From NCBI RefSeq assembly GCF_000220395.1, contig NW_004087697.1, positions 1 to 52,844 of the forward strand: DNA of 52,844 nt, in the 5' to 3' direction. This DNA is from Ichthyophthirius multifiliis. Lineage: Eukaryota; Ciliophora; Oligohymenophorea; Hymenostomatida. The position numbers and the translations under genes are program-made. A model generated the notes under the pieces. The model saw only the letters and a program-made list of their open reading frames with translations, was not told the DNA's origin and did no database searches. Below, piece after piece: positions 28,189-42,054 of this stretch (the stretch's first letter is position 1; every line of letters starts with the position of its first letter).

Positions 28189-31100
28189 TCAAATGTTCTC
28201 GGTTCGTCTATTTTTTTAACTAATAGATTCTTATTATTATATATATTCTTGTTTAATATTATCTTTTGAATCTATTTTTTAAACATTATTTAATGATTAG
28301 ATATCTCCATTTATAGATTAATCTTTTTTTTCATTTAATAACTTGTTTGTTTTTTCTAATTTTTTTTAATATTTTTCTATTTTCTTTTTCATATTTCTCT
28401 CTTCGATTTTTTTTTTTATTTATTCTTTTAATTTTGCCTATTTTTTAATTTAAGAATATTCACAATCTTTTGCAAAATTAACATCCATTAAATTACTATT
28501 TTATTCTAAATATTAAAACATACCATTAAATTCCTTTTTTTTATATATTTAGTTAAAAATAAATATATAATAAAACTTTGTTGTAATCATATTTGGGTTT
28601 CAAGAATACTTCTTTATATTTATCAGCTAATTTTTATATGTATTTATTTTTTAATTTATCGTTTACTTTAGATATAAAATTAAATAGTTAAGTATTTCCT
28701 TTAAATTAATTATATATATTATTGATTGTTTCTTTTAAATAATAATATATAGCATTAATAATAAAAGCCAAATAAGAAACGATTATAAATATAAAAAATA
28801 ATGCTTAAAATTCAGTTTATTCAACTTTTTTTAAAAAAAATAATATAAAAAATAAAAAAATAATAAATTGGAAAAAAATTACTTGAAACTATATAAAGTA
28901 AAGAAATCAAAATAATACATTAACTAATAAGATTATTTCTTTCTAAATTATTAAAAATAATATCAGAATAAGGATGTTTGGAATTATGATAAGCTAAACT
29001 AATAACCATTAGACCAAAAGACATCAACAACTAGTTTTTAATAGAAAAATCTAAATAAACAGAAATAAGAATCATTATAAGTTTTCTATAAAAAATTAAG
29101 AATTCGTTTCCTATGGATTATTTAGTATAACCTCTTAGTAAAAATCCATAAGCTTCAATGTATTCTTTTGTAAAAAGTAGTTCTTTTTTTTCAGTTAGGT
29201 AATGGTATAATTACATAGGGCAAATTATTCCCCATATAAGTAAACTTGGTAATGCAACAAATATTATAAATTACCTATTTTATATGGTAACATTTTTTTT
29301 TATTTATTTTATTTTTACCAGTGTGTTTTATCCCAACATTTTACATCGTAATCCGCTTTTAAAAATAACATAGGATTATCATCATCGCCTAAGTTTACAC
29401 ATTTATATGCTTTTAAAGTTAAATCTAATATTTTTGGTAAAATAGTGAATTAGATTATAATTGATGACGCTATAAGTTTATTAGTAATTTCTTTTTTATA
29501 AAAGGAGTCCTTAAAAGCTTCATTTCCATATTCTATATAGTAAAGAATAACCCAGAAAATAACAACAAAAAAAACTAGTATAAGAGGTGCTAAACTAATA
29601 ACAATAGTTTAAGCAAAATAAACTCTAATATTATTATTTAAGAAAATTGCTTAAAAAGAAAAAATATATAAAAAGAAATATAATAAAAAAAGCATACATG
29701 CTTTATATAAACAATTAAAATTAAACATTTAAAGACTTGCAGCTGCCAATTCATTTTAAGTAGAAACAAAGCTGACAATTTCTTAAGGTAATTAGAAATT
29801 AAAAGTAGTAAAAATGAATATCGATTGTATAAAATTCATCATCATTTTCATCAAAATAGCAGCCCTTTTCATCGGTTATTAATTCTGTAATAAAGTACTC
29901 CTAATAGTCCAACAAACCTAAATAAAAGCTATAACAACAGTAAAAAAAACTCTAATCCAATATATATTATTATTCGTACATTATACACAGTATTAATTCT
30001 AATAAATAGCAAATCCTTCAATACAATAATCACATAAATTCCCAGTATGACCCTTATTGCATTTTCCTACAAAATTATATTCTGATTAAAATGAAAGGTC
30101 TATATAGCCTAAACAAACGCCTTTTTTGGGACATTTATGGAAATGCTTTTTATATGAATCTAGTCTCCAATATTCTGGTAGAGGTCCCATAAAATAACCT
30201 CCTTGACATAATGAAACCTTATTATCACATTTTTAGCATTCTCCTCCTAGTTAAATGTCCTAAGTATCATCAAGGGAAAATTCATAGCGAGGACATTCAT
30301 AGCATGTATAGTCGTCTTTCATTATTTCTCCTCTGGAACATTTTCGCAGTTCCATTTAAATTGTAGCATCTGAACTTTCTCTTAATTAAGAAACTATATC
30401 CATTTAATTTTGGAGAGATCTTGAGTTAAATTCCAAATGTGTGGTGTTTTTTTTATAAATTTAATTATCTTCTTATAATATTCGAACGATTTAGCGATTT
30501 AATCTGAAGGGAATTCCATTTGTGATTACTGAAAGTTCTATTATACTACCAGGAACTGTTATTAGTTTTAATCTTTTGAAACTAAAAATACCTTATTGGG
30601 CAAATTCTTCACCGTTTATAATGAATATCTTTTCCCAACCAGTATCATCTTTTGTTAATTTGGCGATTGGAATCATTGTTATTTTAGATGAATTATCGCT
30701 TTTGATCCTATTGTCGTAATGATCGACTAATGCAAATGATAAATTCTCAACTTTTGTAGAATTTACGACTTTGTAGTCTTCTGGACTTTACCCACTAACA
30801 AAATTATCAATTGCAAAACGAGTTATTATTTCACGTCCTTTCTATATTTAACGGTTAAAACAAATTGAATTTTTATATGTATCTTATATTGTGTCTACTT
30901 TTATAACACAAACAGCATATGAAGCTATGTTATTTCCATATACGGCCTTATTATCTTTAAATTCAAAATTACTTTCTATATGTAAAGGCTTATCATTCCA
31001 TTAAATGCCTCCACCTTTTAAAGTAGCAGTGTTAGAGTAAAATTTTGCGTTGGTAAATTTAATGACACAGTCTTTATTTATTCGAGGGCAGTTGTATAGG

Positions 31101-34100
31101 ACCCCGCCCCCGATACCACTTTCATTTTTCAAATATATTATATTTAAAGGCTAGTATGCTATGTTTGATTAAAATAATGTGTCTATTATGTTTCCAGATA
31201 TATTTCCTGATAAATATATGGCTCCTCCCTTTTTTTTATTTTTATTTGTATTTGTTTAGTTTTTTTTACTTAATATGCTTTATTATTTTCAAAAACAGAA
31301 TCTTTTATATTTATTAAGCATGGTACTGTTAAATAATCATTGTCAATTAAAATAGCAGATCCTTTATGGGCTAATAAATTTTAAAAACTAGTATTTTATA
31401 TTTCAATATTATCACACATTTAGCATTCAAAACCTTAACTTTAGATGGCTATTTCACTAAACTAAAATTCTTAATTTTATTATTCTATATTAATAAACTT
31501 AGATCCTTAATCAATTTTAAAATTAAACACATTTAATCCATAGATAGAATTTCCGGTTATTTTTGAAAATTCACAGCCAGAAATAATAATATTTCGGACT
31601 CCTTAAGCATATATATTGCTTCCTTTTTATTAACTTATAGACTCTTGGAAACTGCTGCTTATAATTTCTATTTTACTACTTAAAAAACTATATATGTTTC
31701 CTCCCTAACTAATTACTTCGTCACTAAAAAAATGGCAATTTTTTATTTATAAAAAGGCTTCAAAACCACTAAAAATACTTCCTCCATTAAAAGCCATTCC
31801 ATTATTAAACTTTGTATCTTCAATCTATTTTTTTAATTTTTTTTTTTAAATTAATATATATTTATTTACAATTGTATTTCCTTCTGAAATTCTAATAAAT
31901 CCTCCGTTAATTTAATAAATATCAGATTTATCGATATCAGTTTTTAAAAAACTCGAGCTTTTAATAATAATAAATGATCTAATAGCTCTAATCCCATAAC
32001 TCTATCTAGAAGCGTAATTGTCTGAAAAAAAACAAGATAAAATTTCTCCAACCCCCTCAATAGAATAAATAAGGGAATTTCCATTTGATATATTTTTATT
32101 TAAATGTATAAATTTAAGATTAAACTTTCCTATATAATTAGAAATAGCACTGGCTAATAAAAGAGATTTATTTTCTTCTATAATACTTTTATCTAAATCC
32201 ATAAATGAAGTTGAAGAAAAGATGCAGCCACCATTTTCGGCTTGATTATATTAAAAAATAGATAACTTATCGTTTAATTCGCTTTGAGAAAATAAACTTA
32301 TTGCTCCCCCTGCATATTAGACTATGTTTTCCTTAAATTATGATTAGAGTATGTTTATTATACTATTCTTTTCCGAATATATACAACCTCCGGAAAATGC
32401 ATTGTTTTTCTCACATATTATTTTTTTTACAGTTATTGTTGAGATAGCACTAACAAATATGCCTCCTCCATGAGATGCCTTTGATTTTAATTTTTGTAAA
32501 AAAAATACATATATAAATAAAAGAATATATATATTATATATTTATAAATATATATATGATATACAATATTTCTATTTAATTTTATTGAATCAAATATAAC
32601 ATTCGAAGAATTAACCATTATAGGAGTTGAATAATATTAATAATTTACAACAAGTGAAGGCTATGCTAGTCGAAAATCATGGATATATGTATTATTTGTA
32701 AAGTTAGATTATTTTATTTCCGTGTTTTAAGAGTTCAAAATTGAAATACAGCTTATCATTTTTGGAATATTATTTTATATTTATGCCCCTTGTATTTCTA
32801 CAAATTTACTATCCATTATATTTATTATACCATTTTAATATTGGGAATTTTCAAAGGCTTTAATATTTATTATTTCAGTTTTTTCAGCTGTACTTATTAT
32901 ATCAATTAGACTTTCTTTAGATTTATTTTGCTTTATTTTTATGCCTTTTAGCATTAATTTAGAAACTATATCATATTTTTTTTAATTTTATATTTGTATT
33001 TTTTTTATATATTACCGTTTGAGTAATGTGTAATTAATTTTCCTTTGTTATCATAAAAATCAATAAAATTCTCATCAGCTTCATCACCTTAAATTGTTAT
33101 TTGATTCATTCCATTACTTTTTGCTAAAATACCTAATTTATCAGTTGTACATATATAACCCCAAATTCCTTATTTATTGTTTGAATCAAAATAATCATTA
33201 TCATTATTAATAAATTAATTTTAATTTAATTATACAATATCTCCTCCAATTAAATGTATCATACCTAATTAATTAAAAGAAAAAAAATAAAAAATTATTA
33301 AAAATAAATAAATATATTTTACATTTTCCATTCTAATTAATATTATTAGAAAATATATTTTAAGTAAAAATAATTTAAAGTTAATCCGAAACACTTAATT
33401 AAACATCTTTAGCATTGGGCCCTGCTCCTAAAGCATCAAATTCATAATAAAACTTAAACAATTAAACAAGTACAATTTCCGGATAATAACTATAATAAGT
33501 TTTAAATTTGATATTTTTTTCGATTTGACTATCAACATATTTCTATGAAACTTTAAAATTATTATTCAAAAACTGATTTTTTTCTATCAAAAATCTCATA
33601 TTTCCCACATTTATATAATCTTATAAAGCCAAAACATTCATGCTTATAATTGAATTAGTTTATTTATTTAAATAAAGATTTGAAATAATATTTTATCTTG
33701 TAATATATTCAGGTACTCCTTCATGATTTTTAAATAAATTATTTTAAATGAAAATTCCGTGAAAGCTTATACTCCTGAAAATATTCAAACTTGACCCTAT
33801 GTAGTAATCTCCAGTTGAAACACTCCAGTTTTTATCAAAAGTATTCCCAATAATTTATATTTTATCACATAAATCTAATAAAACAGCAGAACTTTCCTTC
33901 ATTAAAAAACCTGAATCGGCTATAAAGCCTTTAGAAAGCCCTAAATTATAACCTTTTTTGTCTATTTTTGTAAAAAAATAATGAAAGTGACTATATTAGG
34001 ATAGAAAATATGTATCAGAGTGCAAAACGCCGTTTTCTTCAAATATATTATCAATAATTTTTACGTTTAGTGCTCCCAAAACGTATATTCCGCTTGACCA

Positions 34101-34598
34101 AGTAGAAAGATTATTAAAAAATTTATTTTTTTCGAATTTTATTTCGAATGGATTCATATCAATGCATTCTTTAATATTATTACCTTTGTATCCTTATGGA
34201 GCTTGAAGTTCTTTGCTCGCATATGTTTTTATATCTTCATCTAATTTGATATCTTTGGCTTTTTGGATACCTGAATCGGTAAATTCGCCTTAGAAAAAAC
34301 ACTGAATATTCACTATAGCGAAATTAGTACGACATCCGTAGTTTTCTTGGAAAATATTCTCTTTTAAATAAATTGGACCGCAGTAGTTTTCTGTATAAAG
34401 AGGTCCTTTTCTCATTATACGGATTACAGAACCAGCCATTAATCCAAAATTCATTTCGAATATATTTTTGTAAATGAAAATTTCACTTTTTTTATTTATT
34501 AAATCAATATGACTTAACATAAAATTTTCTTTAGTTGTTAATGCAGGTCCTGAATTACCTTTTTTTTTATATTTTTATTTGTTATTTTATATAAAAAT

Positions 34599-34669
<71 letters not shown>

Positions 34670-36688
34670 TTGTATTATTTAAAAATTTGCTATTTCGGAT
34701 GTCTATACGAGCTAAAGTATCTATTAAGACTATATGAGAGTTTAAAATATCTGAATAATCTGTTAATTTTTACGAGTATCCTGGAAACCATAATTTCTTT
34801 TAGGAATCACCTTCTACATATCCAACCTTTTTTTAAAAAATAAAAATATTTATTAATAGAAAAAATGAATATTACCATTTCAGAAGTATAAGAACAAAAA
34901 AGAGCTTAAGTATGTAAAAAAGGAATAGCTTTAGAAAAAATCGAATTATCAATAATTAATTCTCCTGCAAATTACGCTAATCCTATGCTATAAACATTAA
35001 TAGTAAATGGACTTTTTGCCACAAATTTAGCATGATTTTCTACTCGCCAAAAAGCGTCGTTAAAATTTTCAAAAGATGAATCCTTTATTTAAATTAAGGA
35101 TGCTTTTTTTCCTTCTTGACCATCATAAAATTAAGAAAAAGTCGTTTTTATATTATTATAATAATTCGAGAAATACACAAAATTATTCAAAAAACCATCT
35201 AGAAGAAAATTATTTCTAAAAAAAGTGTTCTATATATTAATTTAGGCTGTAAAAGAATATTAAATGATACTTCTAATAGTATTATAGCCATAGTTTTTGA
35301 CAAAATCATTCTCTTTTTTATATACACCGGGAAATATTCGAACGTTCTAAATATTTACATTTATAAAATTTAATTATCCTTATAAATTTTGATCTCCGAC
35401 TATATCATAATCAATATTAAAAAGACCAAAATATCTATAAGTATATTTATGTTAGTCTATTTAAAAATCAAATGAAGCGTTAAGTTTTATAGCTTAACTT
35501 TTTAAATATTGGCCTTCTTCAGTATTTTAAAAAGTTCTTTCTTCTGTATTTAGGAAAGAAATCAAAGGAAAACATAAATCTTAGTAATATTATCTTAAAG
35601 AATGTCCTTTTTATTTTTTTTTATAATAGTTATTAATTTTTATTTTTACTATCAGCGTTTTCTAAAGAATCAAAAGCATCTTAATTTAATTAAAATGGAG
35701 TTTCTTCATCTGGTTTGTAAATACAACATTCTAAATCCCTCAAATAAGTACAATCGCTTTTTAAAAATTCCTAAACGGCTTCTTTTCCTTCAATAATGAC
35801 ATCTTGTAATTAAATTTTCATAGCTAGAATATGAAAAGAGAATTTTTTGAAAACAAGAGTTGCTTTTTCCTCATTTTGAAAGCATATATTTTAATTTTGT
35901 AGACTATTTTCAGTACATTTTAAAGGAATGATTTTCAATGAAACGTTTTTTCGGGCAAAAAAATGCAATGGCTTTTTCTCATCTATTAATTTTTCTTATA
36001 GAATACACTCCTTATTTTTATTATATTCATTTATAAGTACTTAAAATGTGGTTTTTTAACTTTCTTTTCCTTTCAAAAGAATAAAACTTAAATTTAAGTT
36101 GTATTGTTTTTCGTATTTCTTTTCTGTAAAAAATAAGGCGTTGAATAAATTATCATATGGCTTTTCTAAACTTCCATCCATATTTTTTTTGCAGGCGTTT
36201 TCGTAATTCTCACATACACATTTTCCTATTTGAAAATGCTTTTCGCAGTTATTTTAGTTGAGAGGACTTGTGACATTTTCTTAGCATTCCTTATTTGCAT
36301 CAGCACTTATATATATTATATCATCTATAATTTAAGAATTTACATCTATATCTATAAATTATTGTTTTTTTTTTATAACTTAAATAATATTTTTTTTACA
36401 ACTTTATGAACAAGGTACTATAGGAGGATTTTGTTAGTCAAATTAGGTTGGAAGAGGAGGAGGGTAATAGCCTGTGTTACAGTATGCACATATGTAGTTT
36501 GGTTTTTGATTTTCATCCATAGTATTATGTTCGAGATAATATTTACAGTTGGTATGACATTTGTTTTTTTCAATACATGTTGTATCGGATAATTAAAATA
36601 GTTAATCATATGGTGATTATTAGCAATTGAATTAATAAAAATATAAATGAATCAATATTTGTATTATTTATTTTATAAATTACTTCAT
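28189..36688 (-). CDS. Giant surface receptor-like protein: beta-helix, Cys-rich, multi-TM
   Basis: One 8.5-kb multi-exon gene encodes roughly 2,600 aa. The start MKQFIKQIIQILIHLYFYQF is a signal peptide, followed by Cys-rich spacing (CIEKNKCHTNCKYYL, CAYCNTGYYPPP). The long middle is built of beta-helix-like repeats with FxNN and GG-[ASGCN]-I motifs (GGSIF, GGCIF, GGNIY), as in polymorphic-outer-membrane-protein-like or pectin-lyase folds. Then come EGF/ephrin-receptor-type modules (CYECPRYEFSLDD, CPKKGVCLGYID, CNKGHTGNLCDYCIEGFAIY), several membrane helices (29900-28650) and a cytoplasmic coiled coil ending SISQKNRRTENI. Introns include 34559-34669 and one across about 33266-33323 that joins two halves in phase. 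It is a probable cell-surface sensor or adhesion protein; ligand unknown. Confidence 0.8.
34559..34669 (-). repeat. Intron filled by a (TA)n microsatellite
   Basis: This 111-bp intron of the giant surface gene begins GTATAT and contains an uninterrupted TA repeat of about 33 units (roughly 34602-34667). Flanking exons join in phase (AACAC... then SNSGPALTTKENF). The repeat begins at the donor itself. Confidence 0.8.
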
Positions 36689-36865
36689 TGTGTTTTATTT
36701 TTTTATTTAAAATTTTTTTTTTAATATTATTTCAAACAACAAATTTTAATTATTTTTTATTATTTGTTATTTTTCAAATTTTATTCCTTATTTTAATATT
36801 TTTATTTTTCCTTTTTTTAATATTTTTTATAGGTTAAAATACTATACAAATATAAGATTATAAAA
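36689..36865. promoter_or_regulatory. Short divergent promoter region
   Basis: Only 177 bp separate the starts of the giant surface gene (-) and the PPC decarboxylase gene (+), so both promoters share this span. It is T-rich with no recognised motif. Confidence 0.4.
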
Positions 36866-37692
36866 ATGGAAGATTAAAAATTAAATTTACTAATAGGTTT
36901 AAGTGGTTCTATTGCAGTAATAAAATTATAGGAAATCCTTGAAAAGCTAATAAAATCAGAAAAGTTTAATATAAAAATAGTTGCGACATAAAAATCACTT
37001 ACTTTTTTTGACTATGCCATTCAATCATACATAGAATAAAATAAATTAGAAATATTTACAGATGAAAATGAGTGGGGATAATGGAAATAACGAGGAGACC
37101 CTGTTTTACATATAGATTTAAGAAAATGGGCTCATATTTTTGTTATAACCCCTTTATCAGCTAATACTTTAGCAAAAATAACAAATGGAATATGTGATAA
37201 TTTATTAGTAATTAAAAATTATATTTATTTTTTATACTAATATAATATTTTTTTTAACAAGACAAGTATTGTAAGAGCATGGGATTTAACTTTAGATTCC
37301 AAGTAAATATTTTTTAGATATAATTAATAAGATACTGTTTAAACTATTCTAAACAAACCAATTATAGTTGCTCCTGCAATGAATACTTATATGTATAATG
37401 TATTTTGATGTTTTATTTTTATTTAATATTTTATAAAATATATTAAAATTTATTAAACAAAAAAAGCACCCTATAACTCTAAAATAATTAAATAAACTTA
37501 AAAAATGGAATTTTATTATAATGGATACTTTAGAAAAAATTCTTATGTGTGGAGACAAAGGTATTTATTTATAACAAAAAGATTGAAAAAATTTAAATAT
37601 ATTTTATTAAAAAAAAAGGTCTGGGAGCAATGGCTACTGTAGATGATATTTTTAATTTAATAATAAATGTATATAATATATTAAAATAATGA
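36866..37692 (+). CDS. Phosphopantothenoylcysteine decarboxylase
   Basis: This flavoprotein decarboxylates 4'-phospho-N-pantothenoylcysteine to 4'-phosphopantetheine in coenzyme A synthesis. Four exons (36866-37207, 37262-37399, 37467-37560, 37619-37692) give 215 aa, close to eukaryotic PPCDC/HAL3 length. Visible motifs are the FMN-binding [10 protein letters not shown] at the N-terminus, catalytic-His strand [20 protein letters not shown] with [15 protein letters not shown], the PxMNxxM clamp as [19 protein letters not shown], and the substrate-recognition loop CGDKGLGAM with its Cys. It is a stand-alone decarboxylase, not fused to the ligase as in bacterial Dfp. It converges on the kinase gene with a 47-bp gap. 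Confidence 0.93.
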
Positions 37693-37739
37693 ACTAAAAT
37701 ATTTTATTAACTCAATATTATTTTAAAAAATCCATTTAT

Positions 37740-39386
<1,647 letters not shown>

Positions 39387-39389
39387 TTG

Positions 39390-39450
39390 TTTTATTTTAA
39401 ATTGTTTTTTAAATTAATTTTTATTTTAAATTGCTTTTTAAATTAATTTT
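39390..39450. repeat. Two-copy 30-bp direct repeat
   Basis: Two near-identical 30-bp units (TTTTATTTTAAATTG, one variable base, then TTTTTAAATTAATT) lie head to tail just upstream of the kinase start. They differ at one base (T versus C). They may be a simple slippage duplication in the kinase promoter. Confidence 0.7.
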
Positions 39451-39708
39451 TATTTATTTTTTGATAAGAAATTATAAGAATCTATTTTTTTTATTTTATA
39501 ACTTTTGCCTTGTATTAATAGTTAGATATTTTATTTAAATATATATAAAAAAAGAAAATAATATATTTGGTAATAAAATATAATAGTTATGATAACTTCA
39601 AATAATAATAATAAAAATTAAACTATAAAAAAATATTAATACCAATTAATTTAAAAAATTTACATTATTTTTTATATTAATATATTCAATAAAATAATTA
39701 TTAAAAAA
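39451..39708. other. AT-rich intergenic gap
   Basis: This sequence between the kinase promoter repeat and the stop of the epimerase-like gene has no gene-like frame. Confidence 0.55.
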
Positions 39709-41549
39709 TCAATTTTTAGTTTTATTTTTATTTACTTATTATTACTTTTACTACTTTTCATCTTATTTTTTCCCTTCATTTCCTTCTTTTCCTTCTTTTT
39801 TTTCTTTTCCTTCTTTTCCTTCTTTTCCTTCTTTTCCTTCTTTTCCTTCCTTTCCTTATTTTCCTTCCTTTCCTTATTTTCCTTCTTTTCTTTCTTTTCT
39901 TTATTTTTTTTCTTTTCCTTTTCCTTCTCCTTTTTCTTCTTCTTCTTCTTCTCCTTCTCCTTCTCCTTCTTCTTCTCCTTCTTCTTCTCCTTCTTCTTCT
40001 CCTTCTTCTCCTTCTTCTTCATCAATGTCATACTTATCATTAAGTAATTCTTCAGGAATAGGTATTTGTCTTAATCTGTGTTATTCAATTGATTAATGTC
40101 TCGATTTTTCTATTTCTTCAATTTTAATTAAAAGATCGATTTCCTTATAATATTTTTTATCATGATTTTTTTCTAAATTATCAACATTTTAAAGGTTAAT
40201 AATTTCCCAATCACCTCCATACCTCTATAAATATTCTCTTCTTCTTAACCATTTCTTATGTATTTTATTTCTTTCAAAAAATTATTCTTTAAGTAAATCT
40301 ATTTTTTCTCTTTATTTTTATTATTCTAATTCTTTCAATTCTTCCACTTTTCTTTTTCTCAATTCAATTCTAATTTTCTCTAATTCAATTTATTCAGGAT
40401 TTAGTGTTCTTTTTTCATCAAAAAAATGTTGAATAAATTATTCATTCTTATTTTTTAAAGCTTAGTATAAATGGGAATTTTAATATTCTAGTTCAATTGC
40501 CTTATTAGGATCTTCTTTTTAATTTTTCCATCTTTTATAAAATGGATATCTGTAAATTTATCTTAAATAAGCCGCATCTATAGGCTATTATTAAAATTTA
40601 AGTAATTAATTCGCATAATCGCTATCAGCATAAATACCTCCAAATACATTTTTATTATAGAAATATTTTTGGTTTAAATCACAAGGAGATTCGAATGTAA
40701 TTCCTCTTCGAATAAATATTTCCCGCATAAAATCCATATGTTTCATTCTTGCATTTTCTCCTCCTCCTACATTTAATATTTTATTTGTTATTTTTTCTAT
40801 TCTCATTATTCCAAATCTAATAAATCTTCCTACATCTCTACATGTTATCCATTCATATTCTCTATTTAAATCAAAATGGAAATATCTAGGATCTAATTAC
40901 CCTATATCTAATTTACTATCTTTTTATTTATTTTTTTCATAAATAAATAAAAAAAAATACCGCATATAGGTGCTAAACGCATTATAGTATATGGAATTCC
41001 GGAATCCTTTATAATTTATTCAGCTTCTAACATTGTTTCTGCAAAATGGTCTCCTTTTATTGGATTTGGCGTATCATTTATTGTAATATAAGGATTATCA
41101 CGTCTATCTCCATAGACACTCATACATGAAGGGAAAAACAAATGCATACCATAGACATTGAAAAAAACTTATTTAAGTTCCTTTATAAGTAATTTTGTTT
41201 ATTATATATTAGCTAAACGTGAAGATTAATAATTTCTTCTATCAATTAATTTGTTATGATTAAAAAAACTTGCTATGTATTTTATATCTTTTTCTTTTTT
41301 TAATTTAGAGAATTCCTATGGAGATTATAAACATGCATTTATATATTTAAAGCCTAATTATTGACTACTCCCAGGAATATGAAGGTATGTTTTAAAACTA
41401 CTATCCACTCCTATATAATCTAATTTAAATTCGCTTGAAAGTACGGATTCCATTGTACTTCCTACATCTCCACAACACCCTAAAAATAATAATTTAGGGT
41501 TTCTATATGTGTTTATTTTTGTATTTGAAGCATAAAGTTTTGAGAGCAT
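39709..41549 (-). CDS. NAD(P)-binding epimerase-fold protein with acidic/basic tail
   Basis: Two exons (41549-40961 and 40919-39709, 41-bp intron) give 599 aa. The start MLSKLYASNTKINTYRNPK is basic and could be a mitochondrial presequence. A Rossmann strand with the extended-SDR nucleotide loop follows (LLFLGCCGDVGSTMESVL, Gly-x2-Gly-x2-Gly-like). Later landmarks are FFPSCMSVYGDRRDNPYITI, NPIKGDHFAETMLEAEQIIK and YTIMRLAPICG. The catalytic YxxxK position reads HFAET, so dehydratase/epimerase chemistry is unlikely. From about residue 290 comes a coiled coil (ELRKRKVEELKELEQQKQRE, then KKWLRREYLQRYGGDWEIIN). The tail (40040-39732) is Glu/Gly then Lys/Gly repeats. The inactive SDR fold recalls NDUFA9 of complex I, but the tail differs. 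Confidence 0.75.
39770..40022 (-). repeat. Purine-rich coding microsatellite
   Basis: On the minus strand this is GGA/GAA and AAA-GAA-GGA triplets, coding EEEG units then (KEG)n in the epimerase-like gene. It is almost all purine on one strand, so triplex-like folding and slippage are plausible. Confidence 0.8.
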
Positions 41550-42054
41550 TTTTTTTATTTTGGTTTAAAAAAAAAAAAATAGAATTTGTTTTTTTATTTT
41601 TTTTATTTGTTTGTTTAATAATTAAATATCTTAACTTTTTTTTGTAAAAATTATTTTTGATTTTAAATAAATTTGAATACTTTAATTGTTCTTATTTAAT
41701 ATAATATAATTTTATATAATATAATTTTTTATAAATTAATTTTAAAAATAAATTATATGTTTGCTTTATTTTTCTATTTATTTTATTTTTTTACAATTTT
41801 TTATTTTTTTACTATTTTTTTATTTTTTTGTTTTATTTTATTATATTTTATTTCATTTTTTCATTTTATTATATTATATTTTATTTTGTATTTAGAATCT
41901 AAAAAATATATCTTTATATTGAAAAAACAAATGTTTTAAGTATATTTTTATTTCTATTAAAAAAAAACTATAACAATTTTATTAATATTAACTATTTTAT
42001 TTTATTCAAAAATTAGTTTATATTTTTAAAAATTAAAATTTTTAATCTTTATTT
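41550..42054. other. T-rich intergenic region
   Basis: This 505-bp gap is pyrimidine-rich on the plus strand. An apparent plus-strand frame at 41757-41939 is a run of Phe/Tyr/Ile from poly-T and is not credible. It should hold the promoter of the epimerase-like gene. Confidence 0.55.

Noticed and set aside
30522-30719. Plus-strand frame within the surface gene
   Set aside because: The minus strand carries the Cys-rich and beta-helix protein sequence; this is its shadow.
33329-33331. ATG with a hydrophobic run that looks like a new gene start
   Set aside because: The hydrophobic run lies in a GT-AG intron whose flanking exons join in phase, so this is inside the giant surface gene.
37304-37318. 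A 15-nt GT-AG segment in the PPC decarboxylase gene, as in Stentor introns
   Set aside because: Its length is a multiple of three and the frame is open through it, so no intron is needed.
39732-40040. 102-aa Lys/Glu open frame on the minus strand
   Set aside because: It is an alternate frame of the purine repeat in the epimerase-like gene; the true frame codes Glu/Gly and Lys/Gly and ends at TGA 39709-39711.
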